The translations under genes and the position numbers were made by a program. DNA of 64,000 bases from Mucilaginibacter corticis (lineage in GTDB: Bacteria > Bacteroidota > Bacteroidia > Sphingobacteriales > Sphingobacteriaceae), in NCBI RefSeq assembly GCF_007558865.1, contig NZ_VLPK01000002.1, positions 965,597 through 1,029,596 on the forward strand, in the 5' to 3' direction. This document shows, piece by piece, positions 43,456 through 50,340 of this stretch; the first letter of the stretch is position 1; the number at the start of each line of letters is the position of its first letter. A model generated the notes under the pieces. That model saw only the letters and a program-made list of their open reading frames with translations. It did not search any database and was not told where the DNA came from.

Positions 43456-44068
43456 ATGAAACTATTTATCATCACTTTATTCAGCCTTATGTCTTATCAA
43501 GCTATTGCCCAGGAAAAAACACTGACCCCGCAGGAACGAGGGAAAGCGATCCGGTTGTTGGAACAAACCGAAACCGGCGTTTTTGACGCCGTTAAAGGTT
43601 TGACGGAAGCACAGTTGAATTATAAAACCGGCTCCGGACAAATGGAGCGTGGCCGAATGTGTTAAACATATCGCCGCCGCGGAGAAAGAACTTTGGGCGA
43701 TGGCAGAACCGGCCCTGACCCAGGCACCCAACCCTGAAAAAAAAGAAAATCTCATCTTCAAAGATGACGATTCACTGGTCAATGCGGTGGAGGACCGTAC
43801 CCATAAATCCAAAACTTTCGCAGCGCTGGAACCGGCGAACTCGCCGTACAAAACGGTTCCCGAAGCGCTGGCCGCTTTTAAAGCGAACCGTGAAAAGCTG
43901 ATCAGCTTTGTGAAAAATACCCGGGCTGACCTGCGCAACCATATTCTGATCCTACCGGTCGGCACCTTCGACAGCTACCAGTTCATCCTGCTGATCGCCG
44001 CGCATAGCAACCGGCACACCCGGCAGATCGATGAGGTAAAAATGAACACTAATTTTCCAAAGCTATGA
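43456..44068 (+). pseudogene. DinB-family secreted protein gene with single-base frameshift
   Basis: The first part (43456-43665) encodes a signal peptide (IITLFSLMSYQAIAQ) and the start of a DinB domain (LLEQTETGVFDAVKGLTEAQLNYKTG). The second (from about 43640 to 44068) continues in another frame as SVAECVKHIAAAEKELW and ends with HSNRHTRQIDEV, the conserved His-rich end of DinB. The three-base A-run at 43640-43642 holds one A too many. Deleting it restores GSGQWSVAECVKH exactly. The repaired protein would be about 203 residues, a four-helix metal-binding DinB-like protein. The downstream SRPBCC gene overlaps by four bases. Confidence 0.85.
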
Positions 44069-44502
44069 CCATGCAAGATTATCAAATTTCATTTACAGTC
44101 AGCCAAACCCCTCAGGAAGTATTTGACGCGGTAAAAAAGGTAGCAGACTGGTGGCGCCCGATCGAAGGCAGTTCCGGAAAAGCCGGTGACGAGTTTATTT
44201 ACCGCCACGGTGATGTCCATTACAGCAGGCACCGCATCACTGAAATGGTGCCCGGCCAAAAACTAGTGTGGCTGACCACCGACAGCCGCTTAAATTTTGT
44301 GGCGCAAAAAGAAGAATGGAACGGCAGCAAGCTTATTTTTGACATTGCTGAAAAGGACGGCACAACTACATTGACCTTTACCCAGAAAGGACTGACCCCT
44401 GCGCTGGAATGCTATGGCGCTTGCTCGGGCGCCTGGGGTTTTTACGTGGGGGGAAGCCTGCTTGCGCTCATCGAAAGCGGTCAGGGCCGGCCGGACAAAT
44501 AA
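44065..44502 (+). CDS. SRPBCC-domain protein (AHSA1-like)
   Basis: The 145-residue protein is a START/Bet v1-type fold: ISFTVSQTPQEVFDAVKKVADWW, a turn with FIYRHGDVHYSRHRITEMVPGQKLVW, KLIFDIAEKDGTTTLTFTQKGL and a C-terminal helix WGFYVGGSLLALIESG. Such proteins bind hydrophobic ligands; the AHSA1-like branch is common beside DinB genes. It overlaps the DinB gene (ATGA) and should be translated with it. Confidence 0.88.
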   Translation: MTMQDYQISFTVSQTPQEVFDAVKKVADWWRPIEGSSGKAGDEFIYRHGDVHYSRHRITEMVPGQKLVWLTTDSRLNFVAQKEEWNGSKLIFDIAEKDGTTTLTFTQKGLTPALECYGACSGAWGFYVGGSLLALIESGQGRPDK

Positions 44503-44621
44503 ACTTCAGCTGCGCCGCGAAGCCAACTGTTTTTGAATTCCTGAATTTCCATGGTGGTACAACGAAAAATAAATAAACATGTTGAAACAACCTTTTCTGT
44601 AATATTGTCGTTACATCTATA

Positions 44622-44783
44622 ATGACCACCGTTCAGTTAATCATCGAAACCAATGCCCTGCAATGCGAATTGAAAATTCTTGCCGCTTCTTTTGACGGTT
44701 TTACGATCAAGTCATTCACCTCATCGATCTCGATGGATGCTACTGAAAGCTTTATAGCGGTCATGGTAAAACATTCCATCTAA
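44622..44783 (+). CDS. Hypothetical mini-protein, 53 residues
   Basis: The short product (TTVQLIIETNALQCELKILAAS, then FTIKSFTSSISMD and FIAVMVKHSI) has a beta-alpha-beta pattern without signal or membrane helix. An imperfect -7-like TAATATTG lies about 16 bases upstream. A second small gene follows after 11 bases, so both may share a transcript. I recognise no family. Confidence 0.45.
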   Translation: MTTVQLIIETNALQCELKILAASFDGFTIKSFTSSISMDATESFIAVMVKHSI

Positions 44784-44794
44784 TCCCTGTATAT

Positions 44795-45085
44795 ATGACG
44801 ATAAGAATACCTCAAACTGCTTACGAAAAAGTGCTTAAAGCGGTGGTTGAAACCATACCCCGCCATGCGGTTAAGGTAACGTATGTCAGCTATAGTTACA
44901 TAGTAGAAGCGGAGGAAGCGATCATCCGGCGCCTTTATGATTCGGTCAACGAAAACCTTTGTCACCTGGAACAACTTAAACTTGTATTTGACCAAAAAAT
45001 AGCTATACCAGATGCCATGTTGCTGGTAAAAACGTGTTCCATTGAAAAGCATAAAAATAATAAAGCCTCCAACGGGAGGCTTTAA
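44795..45085 (+). CDS. Hypothetical protein, 96 residues
   Basis: The soluble product (PQTAYEKVLKAVVETIPRHAVKVTYVSYSYIVEAEEAIIRRLYDS) shows alternating helix and strand. The last 12 codons (HKNNKASNGRL end) read straight through a terminator hairpin at 45062-45083, so the C-terminus is encoded by the stem. The frame is otherwise well formed. It may be co-transcribed with the 53-residue gene upstream. Confidence 0.5.
   Translation: MTIRIPQTAYEKVLKAVVETIPRHAVKVTYVSYSYIVEAEEAIIRRLYDSVNENLCHLEQLKLVFDQKIAIPDAMLLVKTCSIEKHKNNKASNGRL
45062..45083 (-). terminator. Terminator of the His-rich peptide gene (stem also usable on plus strand)
   Basis: AAAGCCTCC and GGAGGCTTT form a perfect nine-pair stem with a four-base loop. 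On the minus strand it lies eight bases beyond the stop of the His-rich peptide gene and is followed by a T-rich run, so it should end that transcript. Confidence 0.75.
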
Positions 45086-45090
45086 TTTAA

Positions 45091-45228
45091 TTAATGGTGA
45101 TGGTGCCTGATCACCACTTTATGGTGGTGGTAATGGTGTACGATCCTGCGGTGGTGCATTTGTGCTTGAGCCGCGCTGAAACTAAAAGTGGCGATGAGCG
45201 CGAAGGCTGCGATCTTAAGAGCTTTCAT
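45091..45228 (-). CDS. Secreted His-rich mini-peptide
   Basis: This 45-residue gene is too short for most callers. A Sec signal peptide (ALKIAAFALIATFSFSAAQAQ) leads a mature part of about 22 residues with ten histidines (MHHRRIVHHYHHHK, then IRHHHH). It has its own terminator just after the stop. A mature chain that is nearly half His should bind Ni, Zn or Cu in the periplasm, though this is inference from composition. The histidine kinase downstream has a predicted copper site. Confidence 0.75.
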   Translation of the reverse strand: MKALKIAAFALIATFSFSAAQAQMHHRRIVHHYHHHKVVIRHHHH

Positions 45229-45338
45229 AAATGTCTGTTTTCAGCAGGTTAAATTACCTGCCATTGAAACAACACCTCACAGACCTATTTGTTGCTGCTA
45301 TTGCTCCGGTCATTTCATAATTTTCCCGTTAAAATAAT

Positions 45339-45401
45339 TCCGCTGTCAAAAAAACCTCACCCAATACGCTAAAACCTGAACGTCCGCGCAGGGCATCATG
45401 A
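45339..45401 (+). pseudogene. Relic of an RRM protein: C-terminal 20 residues only
   Basis: The frame reads SAVKKTSPNTLKPERPRRAS, then TGA. It matches the end of the intact RRM protein at 60.7 kb (SAVQKISPDRLKPKRPRRA) at about 15 of 19 positions, and the DNA is also alike (CGTCCGCGCAGGGCAT). Upstream of it there is no RRM domain. It is a 3' fragment left by deletion or partial duplication. Confidence 0.7.
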
Positions 45402-45418
45402 AATGAGGAATTTGTTCA

Positions 45419-46618
45419 TCAAAAAACAATGATGAAGGTCGCACCTTTTCCGGGCTCGCTCTCAATATGGATGCTTGCGCCCTGGGATTCCAGCTGGGTC
45501 TTGATCAAAAACAAACCGATGCCATGGGCCGTATCATTTTGGTGAAAGGTATGGTACAGGCCAAAAACCTTATCCCCGTAAAGTGAGAGATCGATCCCCA
45601 TTCCGTTGTCGGCACATTCTAAAACTGTTTTCCCCGCCTTATCTTTATAGGTCCTCAGCTTGATAAAACAATCTTCGCCTTTGATCCGGTATTTAATAGA
45701 ATTGGAGATCAGGTTTAATAAAACACTCTCCAGGTACAGCTTCGGGAACGCCACCGTTTCCACCTTAAAATTTGTAAAAATGCCCACATTATACTCCCGG
45801 ATCTCGGTTTCCAGTACCCCGGCAACCTGGTTGTAAACTTCCCGGAAGCTAAGGACTTCCCGCGGTACTTTCCGGTCCCGGACAGACATGACGGCATAGA
45901 GGTCATTGAGCGTTGTGTTTAAGCTCGCCGATACGGTACTGAGCATCCCCACCAGCTTCGCATTTTCCTGGTCAAGCGTTCCGCGATCGATCATTTCTGT
46001 TAAAGAAGATATGTTCCCGGCGTAGGTACGGATATTATGGGATAAGATCTGCGTAAAGGAGCGCAGCTGGTCATGACTTTCCGTTAATGCCTGCTCCGCC
46101 ATTTTTCGCTGGCTGATCTCCCTTTCCAGTTCTTCGACCGTACGCAAAGAAAATACCATCGGCAGGATCCTGTACAAAGCGAAAAGCGTAATGGCCGAGA
46201 TCACCCCGGTCAGCAGGCGGATCAGCGCGCTCAGCCGGTAGGCCGGCCACCAGAAGATCAGGGCGTCCATGAAATGGGTCGTCCCGCAAAATATGATAAA
46301 TGCAATGAAGAGCCAGATGATCTTTGGAAATGGGATATCGGGTCTTCCTTTGAGCATCCGGATCAGCAGGAAGGGGATTGCAAAGTAAGCCACCCCGATC
46401 ACCAGGTCCGAGCAGATGTACAGCCAGCCGTGAAAATCGCTCCAGTTCCCGCAATGCCATCTCGGTGGCCAGTCGCTGGTATCTAAGATCCGCGAAAAGA
46501 ATTCAGAAAGCTGTGCGGTAAACGGCTTGGTTTTTAACGGCACCCCCTTGTTAGCGCATAGCAGGCACTGCTTGGGCGAAAGCACAGTACGATGAAATGT
46601 TGCCAGGCTGTCTAACAT
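45419..46618 (-). CDS. Histidine kinase with ethylene-receptor-like membrane sensor
   Basis: The 399-residue kinase has an N-terminal three-helix membrane domain (about 66-155) that closely follows the plant ETR1 sensor. SDLVIGVAYFAIP aligns with the ETR1 block holding Asp25 and Tyr32 (here D71, Y78), and IIFCGTTHFMD aligns with Cys65 and His69 (here C111, H115). The D-to-Cys distance (40 residues) is the same. C65 and H69 bind Cu(I) and ethylene in ETR1. A short coiled coil leads to H194 in ILSHNIRTY, then N-box NLISNSIKYR, G1 DNGMGID and G2 HGIGLFLIKTQ. No regulator gene is adjacent. Ethylene or copper sensing is inference. Confidence 0.85.
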   Translation of the reverse strand: MLDSLATFHRTVLSPKQCLLCANKGVPLKTKPFTAQLSEFFSRILDTSDWPPRWHCGNWSDFHGWLYICSDLVIGVAYFAIPFLLIRMLKGRPDIPFPKIIWLFIAFIIFCGTTHFMDALIFWWPAYRLSALIRLLTGVISAITLFALYRILPMVFSLRTVEELEREISQRKMAEQALTESHDQLRSFTQILSHNIRTYAGNISSLTEMIDRGTLDQENAKLVGMLSTVSASLNTTLNDLYAVMSVRDRKVPREVLSFREVYNQVAGVLETEIREYNVGIFTNFKVETVAFPKLYLESVLLNLISNSIKYRIKGEDCFIKLRTYKDKAGKTVLECADNGMGIDLSLYGDKVFGLYHTFHQNDTAHGIGLFLIKTQLESQGASIHIESEPGKGATFIIVF

Positions 46619-46771
46619 GAAGGTTTAAATTTAAAATAGGGAGCGGGGACAAACGAAGAGGCCGGGGCAAATACAATTGGTACTCAAACTTAATCATTAG
46701 CCGGCATAAACAAAATTTTGTTAACAATTTAATTATCAGGAAGATCATAGACTTAATACGGCCCGGAAAGT

Positions 46772-46807
46772 AAGAAAGAGATCACGGCCAAAAAGCAAGC
46801 TAACTAG
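46772..46807 (+). pseudogene. Relic of a small lipoprotein (C-terminal tail)
   Basis: The frame reads KKEITAKKQAN, then TAG, and matches the tail of the intact 52-residue lipoprotein at 62.1 kb (RNEITAKKKAV). The upstream part of that gene is missing here. It marks the left edge of a segment duplicated at 62.26 kb. Confidence 0.5.
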
Positions 46808-46986
46808 CTCAATTTATTACGCGCTTTTTTTAACTCGCGTTCTTTTTTCTGCGCATCTTTTTCGGCGGTCAGACGCTCACGTACCAGTTCATCCAGCGCC
46901 ACATCGGAGGCCGGCCTTTGCGCAATGGCTTGTTCGAAATCTTCAAAAGACAAGGTTTCGTTTACGAAAGTATTTTTCTTCTTCAT
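46804..46986 (-). CDS. Charged mini-protein of a duplicated cassette, copy A
   Basis: The 60-residue product (NETLSFEDFEQAIAQRPASDVALDELVRERL, then KDAQKKERELKKARNKL) is soluble, helical and very charged. A nearly identical gene of 59 residues lies at 62.3 kb; the two differ at about a dozen positions, so both are under coding constraint. I know no family. It lies downstream of the lmo0937-like gene. Confidence 0.7.
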   Translation of the reverse strand: MKKKNTFVNETLSFEDFEQAIAQRPASDVALDELVRERLTAEKDAQKKERELKKARNKLS

Positions 46987-47010
46987 AATAAATGCTGACC
47001 TGAAAAGTAA

Positions 47011-47042
47011 AAAGGTGTGCCATCAAACGGCACACCTTTTTT
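47011..47042 (-). terminator. Terminator of the lmo0937-like gene, copy A
   Basis: AAAGGTGTGCC and GGCACACCTTT form a perfect 11-pair stem with a seven-base loop, bounded by A-runs and T-runs. It lies between the two genes of the cassette, 13 bases beyond the lmo0937-like stop, so that gene is transcribed as its own unit. Confidence 0.8.
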
Positions 47043-47054
47043 ATCTGTGATCTA

Positions 47055-47210
47055 CTAAACTACCGTGTCCCTGCGGAGGAAGCCCAGTACCAGGGAAATG
47101 ATCGCGATGACCAATAAAATATGAATTAAACCGCCTGCTGCGTAAGCGAAAGTTCCGATGGCCCAGCCTATGATCAGGATGACGGCGATGATGTACAGTA
47201 ATGATCTCAT
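47055..47210 (-). CDS. lmo0937-family small membrane protein, copy A
   Basis: A 51-residue membrane protein: LLYIIAVILIIGWAIGTFAYAAGG, then IHILLVIAIISLVLGFLRRD. Two helices around a Gly-rich turn and the final RRD define this very short family, often called lmo0937 or YqaE-like. It is widespread in Bacteroidota near stress genes, of unknown role. A nearly identical copy lies at 62.5 kb. Confidence 0.88.
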   Translation of the reverse strand: MRSLLYIIAVILIIGWAIGTFAYAAGGLIHILLVIAIISLVLGFLRRDTVV

Positions 47211-47444
47211 GATTTTTGTTTTTAGTATTCGTTCGCTATTTACTTAGCAAATCCGGTACCACCTTTGGTTGTGCGGTGTAAGGAGGGCTGGTAAAGCGGG
47301 TTTGTAGTAAATACTAAACAGGGAAAGGCCAGTAATTTAGCTTTTGTAAACCATAACCGGCTGTTAAGCTACCGCCGAAAAAAGGAGGTGACCGGGCTTA
47401 TTCATATTCCAGCTAACAATCATCCCGCTGAATTGTTAATCGAA

Positions 47445-48266
47445 ATGATGAACTATAAGTATATCATTCTCGGAGGGACAGGCCATATCGGTACTGCCCT
47501 GGCTAAAGCGCTGGAGGACCGTGGAGAACGGGTACTTGCAGCCGGCCATGATGAAGTCGACGTTTTCGACACCCGTTCTTTAAGCGGGTTTTTCGGGCAG
47601 GGTGAGCGTGCCTTTATCCTGAATCCCCCGGCTCCGCCGGATGCTGATACCCTTGAACAGGAAACCAAAAGTATGCAGGCTGTTATCGCTGCCGCAAAAA
47701 ATTCAAACCTGGAGAAAATCGTCGCGGCTTCTACTTATGGCGCGCAAGCGGGTAACCATATCGGCGACCTGGGCGTCTTGTACGAAATGGAGCAGGGCCT
47801 GAAGGCGCAGCAGGTGCCGCTCGCGATCATTCGCAGCGCGTATTACATGAGTAATTTCGATCAGTCCTTAAACGTGGTCAGGGAAACGGGGAACCTGCCT
47901 TCGCTTTATCCTGCGGATTTCGAGCTGCCGATGGTCGCGCCGGCAGATATCGGGCTGTTCGCGGCAGAATTAATGGGTAACGGGCAAACGGGTTTGTTTC
48001 ATATCGAAGGGCCAAAGCGTTACACCATACAGGACGTGGCAAACGCATTCAGTGAAGCTTTAAACAAACCGGTCAATGTTGCGGTGACACGGGAAGCGGA
48101 CTGGGAAAGATCACTTATTCAAAGCGGTTTTTCAGAAAAGGCGGCGGCATCATTTGTAAATATGACCAGGTTAACCCTGTATGGCCCGTCAGAAGACGTT
48201 AACCGACCACATTTGGGCAGTACCAGTTTGCTGAGCTATATCAATAACCTGGTCAATAGCGCTTAG
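47445..48266 (+). CDS. NmrA-like NAD(P)-binding protein
   Basis: The 273-residue protein is an atypical SDR of the NmrA/HSCARG type: GGTGHIGTALAKALEDRGERVLAAG is the Rossmann motif, AFILNPPAPPD and IVAASTYGAQAG follow, and LAIIRSAYYMSNF is the usual later landmark. The SDR catalytic Tyr-Lys pair is absent, so it may sense NADP(H) or act on quinones. I chose the ATG at 47445. An upstream GTG at 47388 sits in an AAAGGAGG sequence, which looks like a Shine-Dalgarno but is 57 bases from this ATG. Confidence 0.88.
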   Translation: MMNYKYIILGGTGHIGTALAKALEDRGERVLAAGHDEVDVFDTRSLSGFFGQGERAFILNPPAPPDADTLEQETKSMQAVIAAAKNSNLEKIVAASTYGAQAGNHIGDLGVLYEMEQGLKAQQVPLAIIRSAYYMSNFDQSLNVVRETGNLPSLYPADFELPMVAPADIGLFAAELMGNGQTGLFHIEGPKRYTIQDVANAFSEALNKPVNVAVTREADWERSLIQSGFSEKAAASFVNMTRLTLYGPSEDVNRPHLGSTSLLSYINNLVNSA

Positions 48267-48500
48267 TGAAACTGGAAATACAGTAAGGCAATGGCGGGGG
48301 CCGTCATCAAAACAAAAGCGAGTCCGCCGGGGATATTCGACCAGCGGCCATTCGTAAATTTTCCCATTAATTTTTGTTGTTCCCGATATGCATGACCATC
48401 AGGATCATCACCGGGGCAGCGCCCAACTAAGGATCGCCGTGTAAATCAGCGATTGGATCGGGCTCACGCCGGCAAAATTCGGCACCGGGTTAAATTGCAT
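48263..48500 (-). pseudogene. Relic of an NRAMP divalent-metal transporter (C-terminus)
   Basis: Three frames on the minus strand join to an NRAMP tail. First comes NFAGVSPIQSLIYTAILSW, then GAAPVMILMVMHIGNNKN, then KFTNGRWSNIPGGLAFVLMTAPAIALLYFQF. These are the last two helices of Nramp/MntH-type Mn or Fe transporters. At least two frameshifts and the loss of about 400 N-terminal residues show true decay. It abuts the NmrA-like gene. Confidence 0.75.
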
Positions 48501-48502
48501 TT

Positions 48503-48649
48503 TTAATAATTGGACTGTTCCGCTTCTTTCTTTGCGAACTTTTCAATTTCCCGGTCCAGTTCGGGCGAGCGGAAGATCCGGTAGGCGAGATATACCAGCC
48601 CGGCAATCACAAGGGTTGGGCCTAAACCAAGACGTCGTTTTGTCTTCAT
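48503..48649 (-). CDS. Single-span membrane mini-protein
   Basis: The 48-residue product has one transmembrane helix (LGLGPTLVIAGLVYLAYRIF) after a basic start (KTKRR) and a charged amphipathic tail (ELDREIEKFAKKEAEQS). Such mini-proteins are often part of membrane complexes; no family is recognised. It was found by reading the stretch between a relic and the terminator at 48.66 kb. Confidence 0.55.
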   Translation of the reverse strand: MKTKRRLGLGPTLVIAGLVYLAYRIFRSPELDREIEKFAKKEAEQSNY

Positions 48650-48663
48650 GATCTTTATTTCAT

Positions 48664-48690
48664 AAAAAAAGCCGCCCCGGAAAGGGCAGC
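48664..48690 (-). terminator. Terminator of the PA2169-like gene
   Basis: On the minus strand AAAGCTGCCC pairs with GGGCGGCTTT, followed by a run of T residues. It lies 18 bases beyond the stop of the PA2169-like gene. Confidence 0.75.
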
Positions 48691-48708
48691 TTTAATTTGT
48701 TAATTCAA

Positions 48709-49164
48709 TTATGCTTTCGCGGTGTCGCGTAATGATTTGATCCGGTCATGTGCCGCATTGATTTCCTGTGCCTGGTTTTGCACGGTAGCAATAGCCTCCG
48801 ACGGAAGTTCATTACTGCTTAAGGCATCCTGGTAAGCTTTCTTGATCGCGTCTTCGCCACGTTCGGCTTCCGATAAAATACCTGCACGGTCACTGCCGCC
48901 AAAGATAGATTTTACGTCGATCCAGGCACGGTGTAAAGTGCCGCCGGCGCTGGTACCGGTTTCAACATCCTCGGCATTACCAACGATAGCTGCCAGTTCC
49001 TGGCCGTTCTTGCGGCTTTGTTCCGCATAGCCCTGGAAGATCTCTTTCAAGTCGATGTTCTCGTCCTTGATATCTGCAATAGCTTTTTCAAAACCGGCCA
49101 CGCGGTCATTGTTAATTTCGATCAGGTCGTTTAAAACGCCTGTAGCATTTTCTGTAGTTGACAT
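48709..49164 (-). CDS. PA2169-family four-helix-bundle protein (DUF2383)
   Basis: The 151-residue protein is a ferritin-like four-helix bundle of the PA2169/DUF2383 family: VLNDLIEINNDRVAGFEKAI, LKEIFQGYAEQSRKNGQELAAIVG, GGTLHRAWIDVKSIFGGSDRAGILSEAERGED and AYQDALSSNELPSEA. The family is widespread in stress-linked regions and may bind metal. I chose the ATG at 49164 (MSTTENA); upstream codons have no support. It has its own terminator. Confidence 0.9.
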   Translation of the reverse strand: MSTTENATGVLNDLIEINNDRVAGFEKAIADIKDENIDLKEIFQGYAEQSRKNGQELAAIVGNAEDVETGTSAGGTLHRAWIDVKSIFGGSDRAGILSEAERGEDAIKKAYQDALSSNELPSEAIATVQNQAQEINAAHDRIKSLRDTAKA

Positions 49165-49290
49165 ATTGTTTTTCTTTTGATAGACCTGATACGGTCCTAA
49201 TATCATGCCAGGACTGCCGGTTAGTCTTTTTGGTTGTATGAAAAAAATGGAACAATACTTGAAGAAGAAATGGAATATATTTATTGCCGC

Positions 49291-49707
49291 TTAAGCTTCT
49301 AAAAACCGGTTGTTTTTGTTCTGCCAATAAATGTGGTTCAGACTGATATGATGCGCATTGGCAAGCAATACCCGTTTCACCTCCAGTTTTACGTTTTTTT
49401 CAGCGTCAGTCAGGTGTCCGGGCAGGGTAGCATGTGCAATGGTATTGCCGGTTTGTGAATTAATGAACTCATAATAATCATTAATGCTAATCACAGGTAT
49501 CACGGGCGGGGCATCGGAAAATAGAATTTGGTAATGGAGCTGTTCAAGGGCTGCTATCAATTCAGCCTGATAGCCATCCGTAATTTTAAAGACAGTAACG
49601 GTTTGCTTATCGTGGTCAACGCTTGCCGAAAAATCATGCCCGAGCTTGCTATTCAATTGATCAATGACGATATATACGAACCTTCTGGTATCATTACTGG
49701 TTTTCAT
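49291..49707 (-). CDS. Hypothetical protein, 138 residues
   Basis: A soluble alpha/beta protein: RRFVYIVIDQLNSKLGHDFSASVDHDKQTVTVFKI, YQAELIAALEQLHYQILF, NDYYEFINSQTGNTI and VKRVLLANAHHISLNH. The last block is rich in His. There is no signal peptide and no known domain. It lies 37 bases downstream of another small minus-strand gene, so the two may be co-transcribed. Confidence 0.6.
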   Translation of the reverse strand: MKTSNDTRRFVYIVIDQLNSKLGHDFSASVDHDKQTVTVFKITDGYQAELIAALEQLHYQILFSDAPPVIPVISINDYYEFINSQTGNTIAHATLPGHLTDAEKNVKLEVKRVLLANAHHISLNHIYWQNKNNRFLEA

Positions 49708-49744
49708 CCCCGGTAAGGTACGCTTAATAAACTACTATTTGTGT

Positions 49745-49963
49745 TTATTCCCCTCTGTATTCGACATCAAAATAATAATCATTGGCAGATTGACCGGTCA
49801 GCTCCTCGATCAGGTCCATAAATTCCAACAGTTTCATCATTTTATTTTGAGATTCATCAATCAGAAAACGGATCGCATCCTGATGTAAAATTGCCTGGTT
49901 ACCATCGGTCAGCTTTTTATTTAATTTATCAATCAGGTCGGGAAGCGGGGTATTTATCATCAT
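49745..49963 (-). CDS. Hypothetical protein, 72 residues
   Basis: A small helical soluble protein: PLPDLIDKLNKKLTDGNQAILHQDAIRFLIDESQNKMMKLLEF, then LIEELTGQSANDYYFDVEY. It is probably the first gene of a two-gene unit with the 138-residue gene. I recognise no family. Confidence 0.55.
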   Translation of the reverse strand: MMINTPLPDLIDKLNKKLTDGNQAILHQDAIRFLIDESQNKMMKLLEFMDLIEELTGQSANDYYFDVEYRGE

Positions 49964-50336
49964 GACAAGGTTCGAAACAAATATACAACCAAAAAAGTAC
50001 AGGTTTTTGAAATTGTAAATTGTTTAATTAGGATAAAGTATTGATAAATAAGAACCTATAGGTTGAATAGCGCTCTTTTTCTATTTAAACAATTCAGGCA
50101 TGTAGCCTGATAGAACGCTTATTAAAAATAAAGCCCCGGTAAGTTTACCAGGGCATTACACTGCGATAAGATGCAGGTCGGTTTAAATTATTGACAGCGT
50201 GTAAGATAAATACTTTTCTTTATAGAATACACAGAACAATATTAATGGTATAATCGTTTAAAAAAAAGTAATTAGTTATTTCAGTATTATTAAATGTTGC
50301 AATTGAAAGTTCAGGCTAATCTTCCGGGGTTAGCCT
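49964..50336. other. Gene-free region with two hairpins
   Basis: No coding frame of quality is seen in this 373-base AT-rich stretch. It holds a minus-strand terminator-like hairpin at 50128-50154 (GCCCTGGTAA with TTACCGGGGC, then TTTATTTTT) and one at 50312-50337 at the end of the ankyrin gene. The space between the hairpins could hold a small RNA. Confidence 0.45.
50128..50154 (-). terminator. Terminator-like hairpin, minus strand
   Basis: GCCCTGGTAA and TTACCGGGGC pair with one mismatch and are followed by TTTATTTTT on the minus strand. It lies 180 bases beyond the ankyrin gene stop, so it could end that transcript or a small RNA. Confidence 0.55.
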
Positions 50337-50340
50337 TTAT
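50312..50340 (+). terminator. Hairpin overlapping the ankyrin gene stop
   Basis: AGGCTAA and TTAGCCT form a seven-pair stem with a ten-base loop; TTTATTTT follows on the plus strand. As a plus-strand terminator it has no coding gene to end, and on the minus strand it covers the stop region of the ankyrin gene. Confidence 0.45.

Larger units (their letters stand above)
46778..47237. repeat. Duplicated segment, copy A
   Basis: About 460 bases are similar to 62264-62733 in the same orientation: the lipoprotein tail, a charged 60-residue gene, a terminator and an lmo0937-type gene. The DNA differs at scattered third positions, so the copies are not recent, and the spacing between genes is the same. 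Confidence 0.8.

Noticed and set aside
47381..47390. Shine-Dalgarno-like AAAGGAGG with GTG as start of the NmrA-like gene
   Set aside because: The GTG overlaps the motif instead of following it at 5-9 bases, and the added residues are not like the family N-terminus; the ATG at 47445 fits better.
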